A DNA stretch of 64,000 bases from Pleodorina starrii (lineage: Eukaryota; Chlorophyta; Chlorophyceae; Chlamydomonadales; Volvocaceae), in the NCBI GenBank assembly GCA_030267565.1, contig BRXU01000002.1, positions 434,001 to 498,000 of the forward strand, in the 5' to 3' direction. This document shows positions 47,974 through 59,667 of the stretch, piece by piece. The first letter of the stretch is position 1, and each line of letters begins with the position of its first letter. The notes under the pieces are model-generated. The model did no database searches. It saw only the letters and a list, made by a program, of their open reading frames with translations, and had not been told where the DNA came from. Made by a program: the position numbers and the translations under genes.

Positions 47974-50900
47974 ATGACAGCTGTCCAAAGACCGATTAGA
48001 GAAACCACTCGTCGAGCAGTGTGTCGGATTCTAGGTTCCGCGGACTCGCTTCCAGATAGAAGCAAGGCTTCAAAAGTTTTGACGACAGTTGCTTGCAGAC
48101 TACAATTATTTGTGATTGAACTTGAGCGCGCTCATTATGAGCGTTTTGGAGTCTGCATCGAACAGTTACTCGACCGCTGCCATGAACACTGCCAGCTGTT
48201 GGGCGTCGCTGGCATTCAAGGCGGTGGCGTGCAATCAGGTAATGCGATGGCAATTTGCCTCCAAAACCAATGGATGGTCGACGCTGGGCCGGAGCTGAAG
48301 GAAACAGCGCTGACAGCTCCTTTGCCTTGCACCAGGTTATGCCCTTCTATCGGAGCTCTTGGAGATGCTCAAGGTGCGCCATACCTCTCCAGCTGCCTCC
48401 CGTTGTGATGCCTTCGAGCGGCGCTGAAACGGTTGCCTTGGCAGTTGGCATTGTACGCACTCAATCCAAGCAGTTATGTTCACAATGCCTGATCAAAGTT
48501 TCAAACATGCATACAGGAGCTCGAAACTCTCATCTTGCTCCTTCCCGGGCAGTTGTGCAGCGATTTCCGGTGCAAGGCCGCCCTCGATGAGCTGCAGGCA
48601 TTATTTGCCAACGTCTCGCAATACCGCACGGAGTGCCAGGACACCAAGCAGCACCTGGAGGCTGCGGTGGGTGAATAGCCTGTGCGCGCTTTCCCTTCGC
48701 TGTACCGGGCTACGGTACGAACAACTTCCTAGGTCCCTCTCCCCTGGGCTACCCTTCTTCACGTGAAGTCCCTCCCCTCCCCGTGGGCGCCATTCAGCTG
48801 ATCGAGTTGGTCCATGGGTGTACGGCGCGAGAAAACACGACAGGCGCTGCTGCGGCCTCCAGCCAAGTGACCGACGCCACACAGGCACCTGCGAACACAC
48901 CGTCGCACTCGACTGAGGTGCAGCCTGGCCCCGAGCACAGCAGCAGCAGCGGCGGAGGCGGAGGCGGAGGCGGAGGCTCGAGCGGCAAGGGTTCTGGCGA
49001 TGCGGCTTTCGACGCCCACATGGCGGATGGCGCAGCGACGGGCGAAACTGCCGTACTGCAGCGGGTACGGCAGGTAATTTGCGCCCTGGATCTCGATGTG
49101 GACATGGCAGACCGGGACCAGGTGAGCCGCTTTTGACCAGCCACTGGTGCCACACCCTGCAGTGAACATTCAGGGTAGAAAATGTATACAGGTTTCCGGC
49201 TTTCAGAGCGCGGGCGAACGATCTGGGTCAGAGACCCGCCTCCCTGCAGCTCTCCGTGCATTTCTGTCGGTCGACGTCGGACTTGGCAAGGGTTGACCTT
49301 AAGTCGCTCTGGCGCAAAGGGCAATGCATCCTCTCCCCCGTTACGTTACGATCCGCCCTCCGCCCTCCCACCGCCCTCTGCCCTCCCACCGCCCTGCGCG
49401 CTCCTCTCTGGCAGGAGGACTTGGACGCGGAGTTGCAGCAGCTCCGGAGCCAAATGCAGCGGGCGCTGCAGCAGCAGCCACAGCAGCCGCAGCAGCAGGA
49501 AATGGACGGGCTGGATGCACCGCCGGTGGAGACACAGCCGGCAGCCTCGGTCCGTCGGGGGGCTCGCAGGCGGCGGGACACCCCTGCCACCACCACTTCC
49601 GAGTCCGCCACGTCTTCAGCGCCTTTGTGTTCGTTGTCCCCTGCCTCGTCCACGGGGTCGACGGGCGCCGGCGGCAGCGGTGGGGCCGCTTCGCGGGCGT
49701 CGCGGCTGCAAGCGGCCCGTCATGTCTCCCGGAGCCTTGCGGCACAGCATCTTGCTAGCCTGAAGGAGCGGCAGCGGCAGCTGCGCCTCGAGAGCCTGGC
49801 TGCCGCCGGCACCGCCGGCGCCGCCACTGAGGCGGCCGGCGGCGGCGACTCGGACGTGCAGCGGGCAGCGCAGCGGCGGAAAGTGTGGATGGAGGCGGAG
49901 GCCGTTGGCGCGGCTGCCCCCGTGGCCTCCGCCGCCGCCGCCGCCGGCGGCCTCGCGGGGCCCGCGCTCACTGCCTTTGGAAAGGAGCTCCGGAACCAAG
50001 CTGCAGAGCCGACCAAACTCGAACGGCTGGATCCGAACCGCGGCGCGGCGGGGATCCCTGCTGTGTCCGCGGGTGGGTCCGTCCTGGCGGCGCCAAGCTC
50101 GGCTACTGACGTCAGCGGCAGTGCCGCCAGCGCCGGCGACAGCGGTGACCCACGGGTCGGAGCAGCGACCGACAACGCCCCGGAACTGTGCCCAGGTTCA
50201 GTGCTTGGCGTGGGCGGCTCGACGGCGGCCAAGGTGCCGGGCCGAGCGATGGGCGTTCCAGCCGGACAAGCAGGGCCGTCACAGCAGGGGTTAGTGGCCA
50301 GGCCTTGCGACGGTGGCGGCGCCGCCGGCGCCGCTGCTGTCGCCGCGGGTGGTACATACACGGCTACGTCCGCAGAAGCCCCGCCAGACGCGGCTCAGCG
50401 ACGGCCCACGGAGGCCAGTGTGTCAGCGCTGCGGAAGCTGAATCGGGTTACGCAGTTGGCAGGCATGTGGGAGGCGGGACGTCCGGTGGCGCAGCAGGGC
50501 GCAGCGGAGGTGGATGACGCCGATGGCGGCGGTGGCGGCGGCAGCCTCAGCGACTGCGAGGAGCTGAGCTGCGGCGCGCGCCGCGGTGGCGGCGGAAGCG
50601 ACGCTGATGGGGGTGAGCTGCCCGCCCGCCCGGCGCCGCGGCGACCTTCGGCTGCTGTCGCCGCCGCGGCGGCAGCGGCGGCGCCGCTGCCGGCGTTGCC
50701 GGCCTTGCCGGGCCAGGCTGCTAGCGTGGCGGCGAGCAGTCCTTTCTTCATGTTGGCGATTCAGGGGAGGGCGCCGGCGGCGCGGCCGCCGCCGGTGCTG
50801 GGTCGTCTGCTGGTGCCGCCGCCGGAGGCGGAGCCGCTTGTGGACGAGGCACCGGCTTCGCCGGCGGCGGCGCCGCCTCGAGGCAGCGGCAACAACTCGC

Positions 50901-53900
50901 CGTCAGGCTCCCCAAGAGGCGCCGCTGCCGCAGCAGCGGCGGCGGGAGCGCCTGGGGTCCTGCGGTTGAGGGGCGCGGCAGCGGCAGCAGTGGGAGGGGC
51001 AGCTCCTGCGCCGCTGCCGCTGCCGGGCGCGTCTGTCCACCTGAGGGTGCGTTGTGGACGTCTTTTGGGGGTGGGACGCGCGGGGGCTGCACGTTTAGTG
51101 GTGGTGTTGGCTGTGGCCGTCCAGTAGCGGCTGCCGGGCGTCGCATGGCCAGGAAATGATGTGCTACTGCCCGCACGCATGCCGGGTACGCTGGCTCGCT
51201 GGGAGCTCGCGCTGCGACTGGTCTTGCGCAGCTCAAGCCGCCGGACCATTTTACCCCGTCGCCCAGCTGCCGCAGCCGCCCAGACTCGCCCAACGACACA
51301 CCTGCTCTCCCAACCCCTTTCCCAACGCCCGGGTGCGACCCGACAGGCTGTGGGGCTGCCTGGCTGCTTTGCGCCGCACTGGGCGCCCCCGGGGCCCTTC
51401 GGCCTCCCGGCCCAGCCGCAGTCCGCGGCCGCGGCCGCCGGCACCGCAGCAGCAGCAGCAGGCGGTCTGTGGCTCGGGGTCGGCGGCGGTGCGGCGCCGG
51501 CGGCGGGCGGCGAGGGCGACGCCAGCGGCGGCGGTGGCGGCAACGGGGCTGGGGCCGGGACGGGGCAGCTTCTGGACTTTGGTCCTGACGTGCCCACGCT
51601 GGACCTACATCGGGATATCAGCGGCTGGGGGCCCTGTCTGGGCAGGTGCGCGGGGGCTGGGGGGCTGGGGCGCTGGGGAGGAAGGAAGATGACACCGCAG
51701 TGAGGGGACGGAGGCGAACCTGGGCGCTGCACAGGGGTATCTGCCGCCTGCTCCCGGCGCCGGTCCGGGCCTAGGAGCCGGCGTAGGGCCCGGGGGCATT
51801 TGACAGGCTTTGCTGAGTGCCGGTTGCGTTGCGTATCGAGGCGGGCCGCACCGCATGAGATCAGGTCAGTTCGGAACGCGTCAGAACGGGCGCTTGTTCC
51901 GCTACTCCCGGGGTAGCGGGGTAGTTGGCTTTGCTGATCGCGGTACCGGTGCTTGCGTTGCTGCTGCTGCTGCCGCTGTCTGCTGTCATTGGCCTGCATT
52001 CGACTGCTCCAGGGGCGCCTTCGGAGCGGTGTACAAGGCGCTGTTCAGAAACAAGCCCGCAGCAGTCAAGGTGCGGTGCCGGGAGGGTCGGGTCGGGTCG
52101 GGTCGCGTCGTGTCGGGTGGGGGTCGATGCTGCTGTCGTATGCTCTGTCCTGGGTGGTGGTGCAGGTCGTGCAGGGCTCGGCGATGCTCGTAGTCCAGTA
52201 CAGTTTCATCTTCACCGCGCGGCAATGCGGGTAAGGAACTGCTGCTTCACCCTCACCGCGCGGCCGCAGCCCCATGAATCGCTCGCAACGGAGCCACCTA
52301 TCCCGTCAACAACGACAGGCAACGCAAGCAACTCCGCCTCACCGCCTCACCGCCCCCGCCCCCCGTCACACACACGCACACACAGGTCCTCCACGGCGGC
52401 ACGCTGGACGTCCGGGACATTCGCTCTCTGTGCACCGAGATCTCGCTGCTGTGCCGCCTGCGCCACCACCCCAACATCATCGAGGTGTACGGCGCCGCCG
52501 TCGCCCCGCCAGACCACGTGGCGCTCGTCACGGAGCTCATGGACTGCGATCTGTACGACTACATACACCGCAGGCGACAGGTACGACATGGCCCCCTCCT
52601 CGTGGCGCTGCGCGGCAGGGCGCACAAATGGACGGACCATTCGTGGATGACGGGACTCGCGCGGGGTTCACTGGCTTGTGTCGTCAGGATGGTCCGCGCC
52701 GCGCCCTGCGCCCTGATTCCTGGCTCCTGATATTGATCCTGTTGTTGCTACCGGTATCCGCCCTTTCACCCGCTGTGTATACTCTCCAGGACCGCCCGGC
52801 CCTCTCTCCCCCTCTCTGACCTTCAGACTACGACGTCCGCAGGGCTTGTTGTTTCTTTGTTGCAAATTCACTCTTCAAACCCCCCTCTCTGTTACCGTAT
52901 ATTAAAGGAGCATGCCACTCCCTGACCCCCCCTCTCTGTCCCCCAGAACTGCGTTCCCCTGGACGAGGTCCTGTCCATCGCCCGGGCCATCGCCTCCGGT
53001 CTGTCCGAGCTGCATCCCGCCATCGTTCACCGGGACCTGAAGCCAGCTAACGTGATGCTGCGACTGCGACACTCGCCGGGGGGCCCGGCGGGGGCGGCGG
53101 CGGGGGCTGCGCAGCCGCTGCAGCTGGATCGGCGCCTGACGGTCAAGATTGCAGACTTTGGGCTAGCGCGGCACAAGTAAGGGGAGCGGGGCGTGTGCGT
53201 GTGTTTGATTTCTGTGAGCGGTGGCGGGGGAGGCCGGCTGGGACCGGGGAAACCCGTCACCCCACCTCTGCTCCCTGAACCCACGCCTCGCCCCCCGGCA
53301 GGCCGTGGCGTCATCACTAGGCCCCAGCGCCTGCATTGCCCTGCCCTGCCCTGGTGGGGTCCCTGCCGCCGCCGCTCCGGCCCTCCCCCTCTCCCGCGAC
53401 CCTCCGGCGGGGCGCCTGAACCCCGACCGACCTGTGCGCCTGAGCCCCGCCGCCTCCCTCTTCCGGTCGCCCACCCGCGCAGACGCAGTCAGTACCTGTC
53501 AACTCGGGAGAGGGACGCGGGCACCTTGAAGTACATGGCGCCGGGTGTGTGCGGCTGGGGGGGGGCGGGGGGGCACTGGTGGAGGGCTGGGCACCTGGGC
53601 TGGGTTCTGGGTTGGGCTGAGCTCTGGGCTGGGTTGGGCTGGGTTCTGGGCTGGGCTGGGTTCTGGGCTGGGCTGTTTGAGGAGGGACTTGGCGCCGGGT
53701 GGTGTGTGGACGGGTCGGGGCCCGGTTGCTGCGGTGCCGCATGTGCTGCGACACCCGCATGTGTCCGATGCGACCAGTAGACTGCCCAGCGGGGGGTTAT
53801 CCACGTATAGGCCGATGACAGCAGCGGTGGAGCAGTGTGCTGTAGGACGCTGCAGTGTGCCGTCTGGCAGTGTCGGTGCGTTTGTGGGTGGGACCCGGGA

Positions 53901-55391
53901 GCATGGAGGGGACGTGCTGATCATCCGCGGTCGGCACCGGCCGCTGCTGCTGCTGCTGCCTGTAGAGTGCATAGCCAGCGGCGGCAGCGCAGGCGCCAAT
54001 GACAACGGCGGCGGGGAGGGCGGCGGCGGGGAGGGCGGCGGCGGCAACGGCGGCGGCGGTGGCATCACCGAAAAGTGCGACATTTACAGGTGGGTGTGGG
54101 TGTGGGTGTGGGTGTGGGTAGGTGCGATGTACCCTACTCACGGATTGTGTGGGTACCAAGTACCAAGTGGATGCAGCCAGGCTTTGAAGTTGCCGGCCGG
54201 CCTGACAAGACAGGATACCGGTAGACTGGCAGATACGGGAGGAAACGATGGAGAGCCCCTCCCCCTTCCTGCCGCTCCAAAATGACCCCCTTGCGGCACC
54301 GCAAAGAGGCAACAACCCGTGCGGAGTACCAAACTATCGCTGTGCTGTACATCGGCAGTACATCGGCGGCCGTCGCGGGTCGCGCGGTTCATGCCCCTGC
54401 TGCCAGCAGTACCGGTACTGCGGACCCGCCGCCTGCTGACCCGCCGTCACCCCAGTTGACTGTGACCGCATTCATCCTGGCGCCTTGCAGTGTGGGCTTC
54501 GCGCCTCACGCCTCATCCCTCACCTGACGTCCCGTGCCCCCCCTCAAATCAATCAATACGTCGCAGCTTTGGCGTGCTGCTGTACGAGCTGATCACCGGC
54601 AGGGAGCCCTGGGAGGGCTGCCACCCCCTGTACGCCATGTGCCAGGTGGGGGGGTGGCTGGGTGGGGCGGTGCGTGGCTGGGTGGGTGTCAAGCGGTAGG
54701 AGCGGTCGATCTGTGCGAAGGAAGGGCGCTGCGGATGCACGTCTCGAAAAGATTGGGAAATGATTTGCACAGCGGAACTGCCGCGTTCAACTACTCTGCA
54801 ATGAACTGCTTGAATGGATGTCGGCGGCTGCGACCGCGGTAAGCCCTGTTTCTGCATCTCGCAAGTCGCCGCCCGAAATGCCATCGAGCAATCGTTGCCT
54901 GTTTAAGCACTCACACCCCTTGGCCTGCCTTGTTCCCGTCAATGGCCTGTTTTTCCCCAAACGCCTGAGCGTCGCTCGCTCGCCGCCCCTGCTGCCGCTG
55001 CCGGGTCCCTCCCTTTCCCTCCGCCGCCCCAGTCCCACCGTTGCGGTACCTTCCTTTGACATTCCCTCCCTCGACCCGCTGCTCCGCTGTCTGCGCCCTT
55101 CCATCCGTCCGTCCATACATCCATCCATCCATCCTTCCCTCTCAGGTCCAGTCGGGTGTGACGTTGCAGCTGCCGGACGACCCCGCCCGCTGCCCGCCGG
55201 TGTTGCGGGCGCTCGTCCTGCGCTGCTGGTCGTACCAGCACCACCAGCGGCCCGGCAGCAAGGAGCTACTGCGGGAGCTGGACGCCATCATCGCCGCCAG
55301 GCAGCAGCAGCAGCAGCAGCAGCAGCTGGCGGCGGCGGCGGAGGGCGATGCTGCGCCGGCTGAGGCACACGTGCCGCCGCCGTGGCAGTAG
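47974..55391 (+). CDS. TKL/RAF-like protein kinase with helical N-terminal region
   Basis: Thirteen exons join in phase: 47974-48238, 48336-48373, 48517-48666, 48798-49121, 49415-51046, about 51347-51645, 52013-52070, 52386-52580, 52947-53176, 53483-53544, 53966-54089, 54567-54645 and 55146-55391 (stop TAG), giving about 1233 aa. Residues 1-170 are helical, with regular Leu/Cys spacing (LLDRCHEHCQLLGV, YALLSELLEMLKELETLILL, LDELQALFANVSQYRTECQ). They resemble the four-helix N-termini of plant MCA-type and MLKL-like kinases; this likeness is inferred. A coiled coil (EDLDAELQQLRSQMQRAL) and about 600 low-complexity residues follow. The kinase domain starts near residue 890: LGRGAFGAVYKALFRNKPAA with its lysine, HPNIIEVYGAA, HRDLKPANVML, IADFGLARHK, AGTLKYMAPE and SFGVLLYELITGREPWEG, then the terminal QRPGSKELLRELD. 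All catalytic residues are present. A Gly-rich stretch is inserted after APE. The sixth exon's start is uncertain. Confidence 0.87.
53575..53675. repeat. CTGGGCTGGGTT intronic repeat
   Basis: Imperfect GGGCTGGGTTCTGG-type units fill part of the intron after the AGTLKYMAPE exon of the TKL kinase. Simple repeat without apparent function. Confidence 0.65.
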
Positions 55392-56847
55392 CCGCCAGCA
55401 GTGAGGCTGAGTCGACTGAGCGGTGGCGGCGCTGCCAGCCGCGGTTGCTGTCGCGCGGCAAGGCGTTGGGTTGGCTGTAGATGTAGCGGCGGCAGTTTGC
55501 GGCGCTGCAGGAGCTGCTGCTGCTGCTCTGCTGAGTGTGTGCGGTGGGATATGGTGTTGCCGTGCACACATTTTCATTCGCCGTGACCCGTTGTCTGCAT
55601 TATTTGAATTATTGGGATTGCGCGGAACAAAAGGCGTTGTTTGGTTGCTGCGCGAGCATTTATTTCAGGCTCTTGTTGGGCTTCCGCGATGATGTTTGGC
55701 GTTGATTGGGTACATTGCTGTGTTGCGTTGTGTTGTGGTAGGCGTTTGGTTAAGGCTTGGGGCCCCGCGCGAAGTGGGAGGGTCAGTCAGTTCAAATGTT
55801 TATGTTGACCGGCTTTGGGAGTGGACGGATGGTCCACGTGCTAGGCTTGACTACTGTGGTTCTCGTAGGCAAATCGGTTCAGAGGCCCGACTGACTGACT
55901 GGACTGATTCAAGACGCAGTTCCCAATTACTTCGTTAATTGTGGCAGGATGCGGCGCTAGCACTGCCGGGTATTGCAACGAACAGTGCAAGCAGGAAAAC
56001 CTGACCATTAAGTCTGCAGGTGTACGATATGTGCAAGCTGAACGCGAGTTGAGAACGCTTATATATGCGGTGCTAGGATACTGCCAAGCATTGTTCACGA
56101 TGTAATGTTACGAGGTAGGTAGGCGGCACGGTCGTCCTAACCAAAGCGCATTTCTGTTTAGAAGCTATTCAGGCAAAGGAACGCTCTGTTCATAGCCCCC
56201 GGGGCTTAGCGGGGCATTCATGGCATTCACACTGGATGTCAGCCGACTCCTTGTTACCGATTGTTATCAAATCACCCAATCAGCTGTGACTACCCACACA
56301 CCGCCGGTTCTGGAGCTCCTGTGGGCCACGCGGACCACCCCGTCACCAGCACCGTTGGTTCATTGCCCTGAGATTACTAAGCTTGACAACGTGCGACGGA
56401 GGCCCGAAACATAACACTTCATCAGCACGCGGCGTACATTGAACCATCATACATTGTATTATCAAACTGCAGCGCCTTACGTGGGACCCATTACTCCGGG
56501 AGAAGGTGCGTAGGGGGCGTGGGCTGCCTATGCCGTTCCCCATGTCGTAAAAACTCTGGAGCCAGGCGGCTCCGGCCTCTTGCCGGTCGGGAGACTCCCG
56601 CCCCTGGAACATCCTGCAACCTCTCCACGCCCCTTAATATTCCGGCTATATCCAGTATTGTTTGGCGGATTAAATTGAAAAAGGCGCAGACCTCCGGTGG
56701 AACAGGCCAAATGATTTTCACTGCCGCCTACAACGATGCTTCGACTTACCAGTACAATCTGGACTAGCAGGGCGCTTCGCGCCCGTGTGCTTATGTTCGT
56801 ACCGGCTCTTGTGGCCAGGGTATGGTGTGTGTGCTTACATTCTGAAC

Positions 56848-56970
56848 GCCCCTACGACTGAGGGCGTAGGGGCCCCTAGCCTGTAGCCCGTAGAGGCTAG
56901 CCCCTAGCCCCTAGCCCCTAGGGGCTAGCCCCTAGCCCCTAGCCCCTAGGGGCTAGCCCCTGGCCTCTAG
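56848..56970. repeat. Palindromic CCCCTAG/CTAGGGG array with flanking hairpin
   Basis: Alternating GGGGCTAGCCCCTAG and CCCCTAGCCCCTAG units make an array that is its own reverse complement at several registers. Just 5' of it GCCCCTACG (56848-56856) pairs with CGTAGGGGC (56865-56873) around an 8-base loop. Strong cruciform potential. Confidence 0.8.
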
Positions 56971-57188
56971 TCTTCAGCCGCTAGGTAGGACGCCTCTCAC
57001 TGCGGGTCGTGTCCCACTGCGTCAGCATCTAGTCGCTGTCACTGCGGGTCGCGTCCCACTGCGTCAGCGTGTAGTCGCTCAGCGGTGTCAGCATGTAGTC
57101 ACCCAGCGGTGTCAGCATCCAGTCACCCAGTGCTGTTAGCGCCCAGTCGCCCAGCGATGTCAGCATCTAGTTGCCCCTTCGTGCCCAT

Positions 57189-57644
57189 CCAGCGGTGTCA
57201 GCATCTAGTTGTCCCTTCGTGCCCATCCAGCGGTGTCAGCATCTAGTTGTCCCTTCGTGCCCATCCAGCGGTGTCAGCATCTAGTTGTCCCTTCGTGCCT
57301 ATCCAGCGGTGTCAGCATCTAGTTGTCCCTTCGTGCCCATCCAGCGGTGTCAGCATCTAGTTGTCCCTTCGTGCCCATCCAGCGGTGTCAGCATCTAGTT
57401 GCCCCTTCGTGCTCATCCAGCGGTGTCAGCATCTAGTTGCCCCTTCGTGCCCATCCAGCGGTGTCAGCATCTAGTTGTCCCTTCGTGCCCATCCAGCGGT
57501 GTCAGCATCTAGTTGCCCCTTCGTGCTCATCCAGCGGTGTCAGCATCTAGTTGCCCCTTCGTGCCCATCCAGCGGTGTCAGCATGTAGTTGCCCCTTCGT
57601 GCCCACCCAGCGGGGTCAGCATGTAGTTGCCCCTTCGTACGGGT
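57189..57644. repeat. 38-bp minisatellite, 12 units
   Basis: The unit begins CCAGCGGTGTCAGCATCTAG and continues through TTGTCCCTTCGTGCCCAT. Starts fall every 38 bases from 57189 to 57607, with a G/T-C variant (TTGCCCC against TTGTCCC) that alternates among units. Degenerate related units extend upstream to about 57000 and downstream to about 57740. There are no unique spacers. Confidence 0.92.
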
Positions 57645-58230
57645 GGCCCCTTCTCTTCGTGCGGGTCGCCTCTTCGTGCGAGCGCCCAGTCGCTCAGTAC
57701 TGTTAGCACCCAGTCGCCCAGCGGTGTCAGCGTGGAGTCGTTTGCGTGATCGTGTTTCTGGAGGCATGCGTTGCAATAGAGCATATTATATGTGTTGCAT
57801 ATCGCGGAAGCGTTCCATGAAAGTCGTGGAGCTGCGTGTGCTGTTACTGTACCGAGTCGTTGAAGTGTGCACGTGTCGGAAAGATTTCGCGCTTTGCCAA
57901 ACTATTGCTGTACAGGACACGTTTGTGTAATATGAATTTATATGATGTTATAGAGAAGCTTGTGAGAGGGCTGCGCGATGTCGCGACGACCGAAGATACG
58001 CGTCGCGGCCCGATGTTTTTATATTGCGAGCGAGCTGTTATTGGGGCTGCTGTTGACGCTGCGACGTTTGTTTCGTTGCACGGCATTAATTCATGAATAT
58101 GCCAGACGCCGGGCAGATGTTTGATCGCTCGCCAAGTTTTCGCCGTGCGGTTTTGGCGACGTCTATTTATCTTGTTGTTTATATTGTTTGTTGATGTGTT
58201 GATTGCGCTACATGGCTGTGGTATGTGCTG

Positions 58231-58591
58231 CGGTATGCGACTGTTAGTACGCAGTGCGACGTTTGCCGCTTGGTTTTCTCGTTGAGTGTGCGGGTTGAAA
58301 TGTGTGTCGCCATGTGCTAGGCGTACTGCTATTGCTAGTTGGCTGTTGGTGTGTGGCAGATTTCTTCGGTCGACCTGCGACCGATCTATGACGATGGCTG
58401 TCGGCGCGTGCTGACGGGCACGTGCTGAGGGTGCGCGTGGCCGTGTGCTGCGGTATACGACTGGCAGTACGCAGTGCGACGTTTGCCGCTTGGTTTTGTT
58501 CTTGAGTGCGCTGGTTGAAATGTGTGTTGCTATGTGCTAGGCGTATTGCTATTGCTAGTTGGCTGAGGATGTGTAGCAGATTTGTTAGGTT
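58231..58591. repeat. Direct duplication of about 140 bp, spaced 220 bp
   Basis: CGGTATGCGACTG at 58231 and CGGTATACGACTGG at 58451 start two diverged copies that both run through GCTAGGCGTA and GCTATTGCTAGTTGGCTG. Copies differ by scattered substitutions, so the duplication is not very recent. Confidence 0.8.
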
Positions 58592-58669
58592 AACCAAGGC
58601 GCCATCTCTCACGGTTGCTGTCTTCATAGTTCTTACGAACATAAGCATAGTTCTTACGAACATAAGCAT

Positions 58670-58838
58670 ATGAGCAGAGCTAAGACTGTTGAGGACGCGT
58701 TCGCCGCTGCAAAGTCGGAGCTGAATTGGCCTTCTTGGTGTCCGATATAAGGAAAAAGGGCGTCTTCAAGTGAAGGCAGTGAAGCTGGACGACCCGATGA
58801 AGGCCGAGTATGAGCTGGTGGCAGTCACGAATGAGTGA
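58670..58838 (+). pseudogene. Short frameshifted coding fragment beside the inverted repeat
   Basis: An ATG (58670) opens MSRAKTVEDAFAAAKSELNW and stops soon after. In another frame LVSDIRKKGVFK is followed, with one base lacking, by VKAVKLDDPMKAEYELVAVT and a TGA at 58836-58838. The codon pattern looks coding, and the frame breaks suggest a decayed exon or a mis-split short intron. A 21-base CATAGTTCTTACGAACATAA-type tandem precedes it. Function unknown. Confidence 0.35.
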
Positions 58839-59010
58839 CCCACTTGCCGGTCTGACGATAGGCTCGACTCCCGCCCTAGCCCTTTCACATTGTTACTATC
58901 GCATCCTCAAGCTGAGAGGGCGTTTTCTGGAGGGCGTTTTCTGGAGGGCGTTTTCTGGACACAGATGCTGCGACCCGCGCTAGGAAGCCTGTGCTTTAGC
59001 TTGTCCCACC

Positions 59011-59667
59011 TTAGGATGCCTCGTTCAGGCACTCCAGGAGGGCCTCGATGTTCTCGATAATGCTGCACTGCCAGCTGAAGTCGTCGCGCAGCAGGCGAAG
59101 GGCACCGGCCTTCTTGAGCACGTCCGCCTTCTTGATGAGCGCCGCGTCCGCCGAGTTGTGGTGGTCGTCTGCGTTGAGGGAACAGGTTAGGGCTGCCCTG
59201 CGACGCAATAAGCATTTCTGAAGCTCACCGTTCCGTAGCGTGTAGTTGCCATCTGCGAAGTCCGCGAACTCTGAGGCTGTGCAGTTCAGCTTCGCCGCCT
59301 GCACTAGCTTGTCCACTAGCTGCACATTCTCCACCTTCTTCGAAAGGAAACCCGTCAGCCCTTTGCCGGCGTCCGACCCCTTCCGGGCCTTGCCAGACAC
59401 TACCCTCACAACGAACGTTGAGACGAAGGACGTGACCGCGGGCTCCAGCCCGCGGGCTCCAGCGCTGGAGCCCGCGGTCACGTCCTTCGTCTCAACGTTC
59501 ATTGCGAGGGTAGTGTCTGGCAAGGCCCGGAAGGGGTCGGACGCCGGCAAAGGGCTGACGGGTTTCCTTTCGAAGAAGGTGGAGAATGTGCAGCTAGTGG
59601 ACAAGCTAGTGCAGGCGGCGAAGCTGAACTGCACAGCCTCAGAGTTCGCGGACTTCGCAGATGGCAA
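59011..59667 (-). CDS. Left-arm copy of an unknown coding sequence in the inverted repeat
   Basis: Reading the left arm on the - strand gives a protein-like sequence with VVSGKARKGSDAGKGLTGFL, NVQLVDKLVQAAKLNCTAS, then (after a likely intron between ADFADGNYTLRN and DDHHNSADAALIKKADVLKK) RDDFSWQCSIIENIEALLEC and a stop near 59011. An unspliced reading of 218 codons is also open and crosses the palindrome axis. I do not recognise the domain; the C-terminal half looks helical. Whether it is translated or only supplies the sense sequence of a hairpin is unknown. Confidence 0.4.
   Translation of the reverse strand: MPSAKSANSEAVQFSFAACTSLSTSCTFSTFFERKPVSPLPASDPFRALPDTTLAMNVETKDVTAGSSAGARGLEPAVTSFVSTFVVRVVSGKARKGSDAGKGLTGFLSKKVENVQLVDKLVQAAKLNCTASEFADFADGNYTLRNGELQKCLLRRRAALTCSLNADDHHNSADAALIKKADVLKKAGALRLLRDDFSWQCSIIENIEALLECLNEAS

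Larger units (their letters stand above)
55392..58848. other. Repeat-rich intergenic region
   Basis: GC content drops compared with the genes. It holds the 3' UTR of the TKL kinase (TGTAA at 56101-56105 is the clearest but distant candidate), the CCCCTAG array, the 38-bp minisatellite, a 220-bp-spaced duplication and a frameshifted coding fragment, each listed separately. Short open frames at 56220-56414 and 57836-58096 are not recognisable. Confidence 0.5.

Noticed and set aside
49256..51127. 623-codon + strand open frame as a complete protein
   Set aside because: Its middle (49415-51046) is one exon of the TKL kinase; both ends run past good acceptor and donor sites.
57189..57644. Regular direct repeats suggesting a CRISPR array
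   Set aside because: The units are contiguous with no unique spacers, no cas genes are present and the DNA is eukaryotic nuclear in type; it is a minisatellite.
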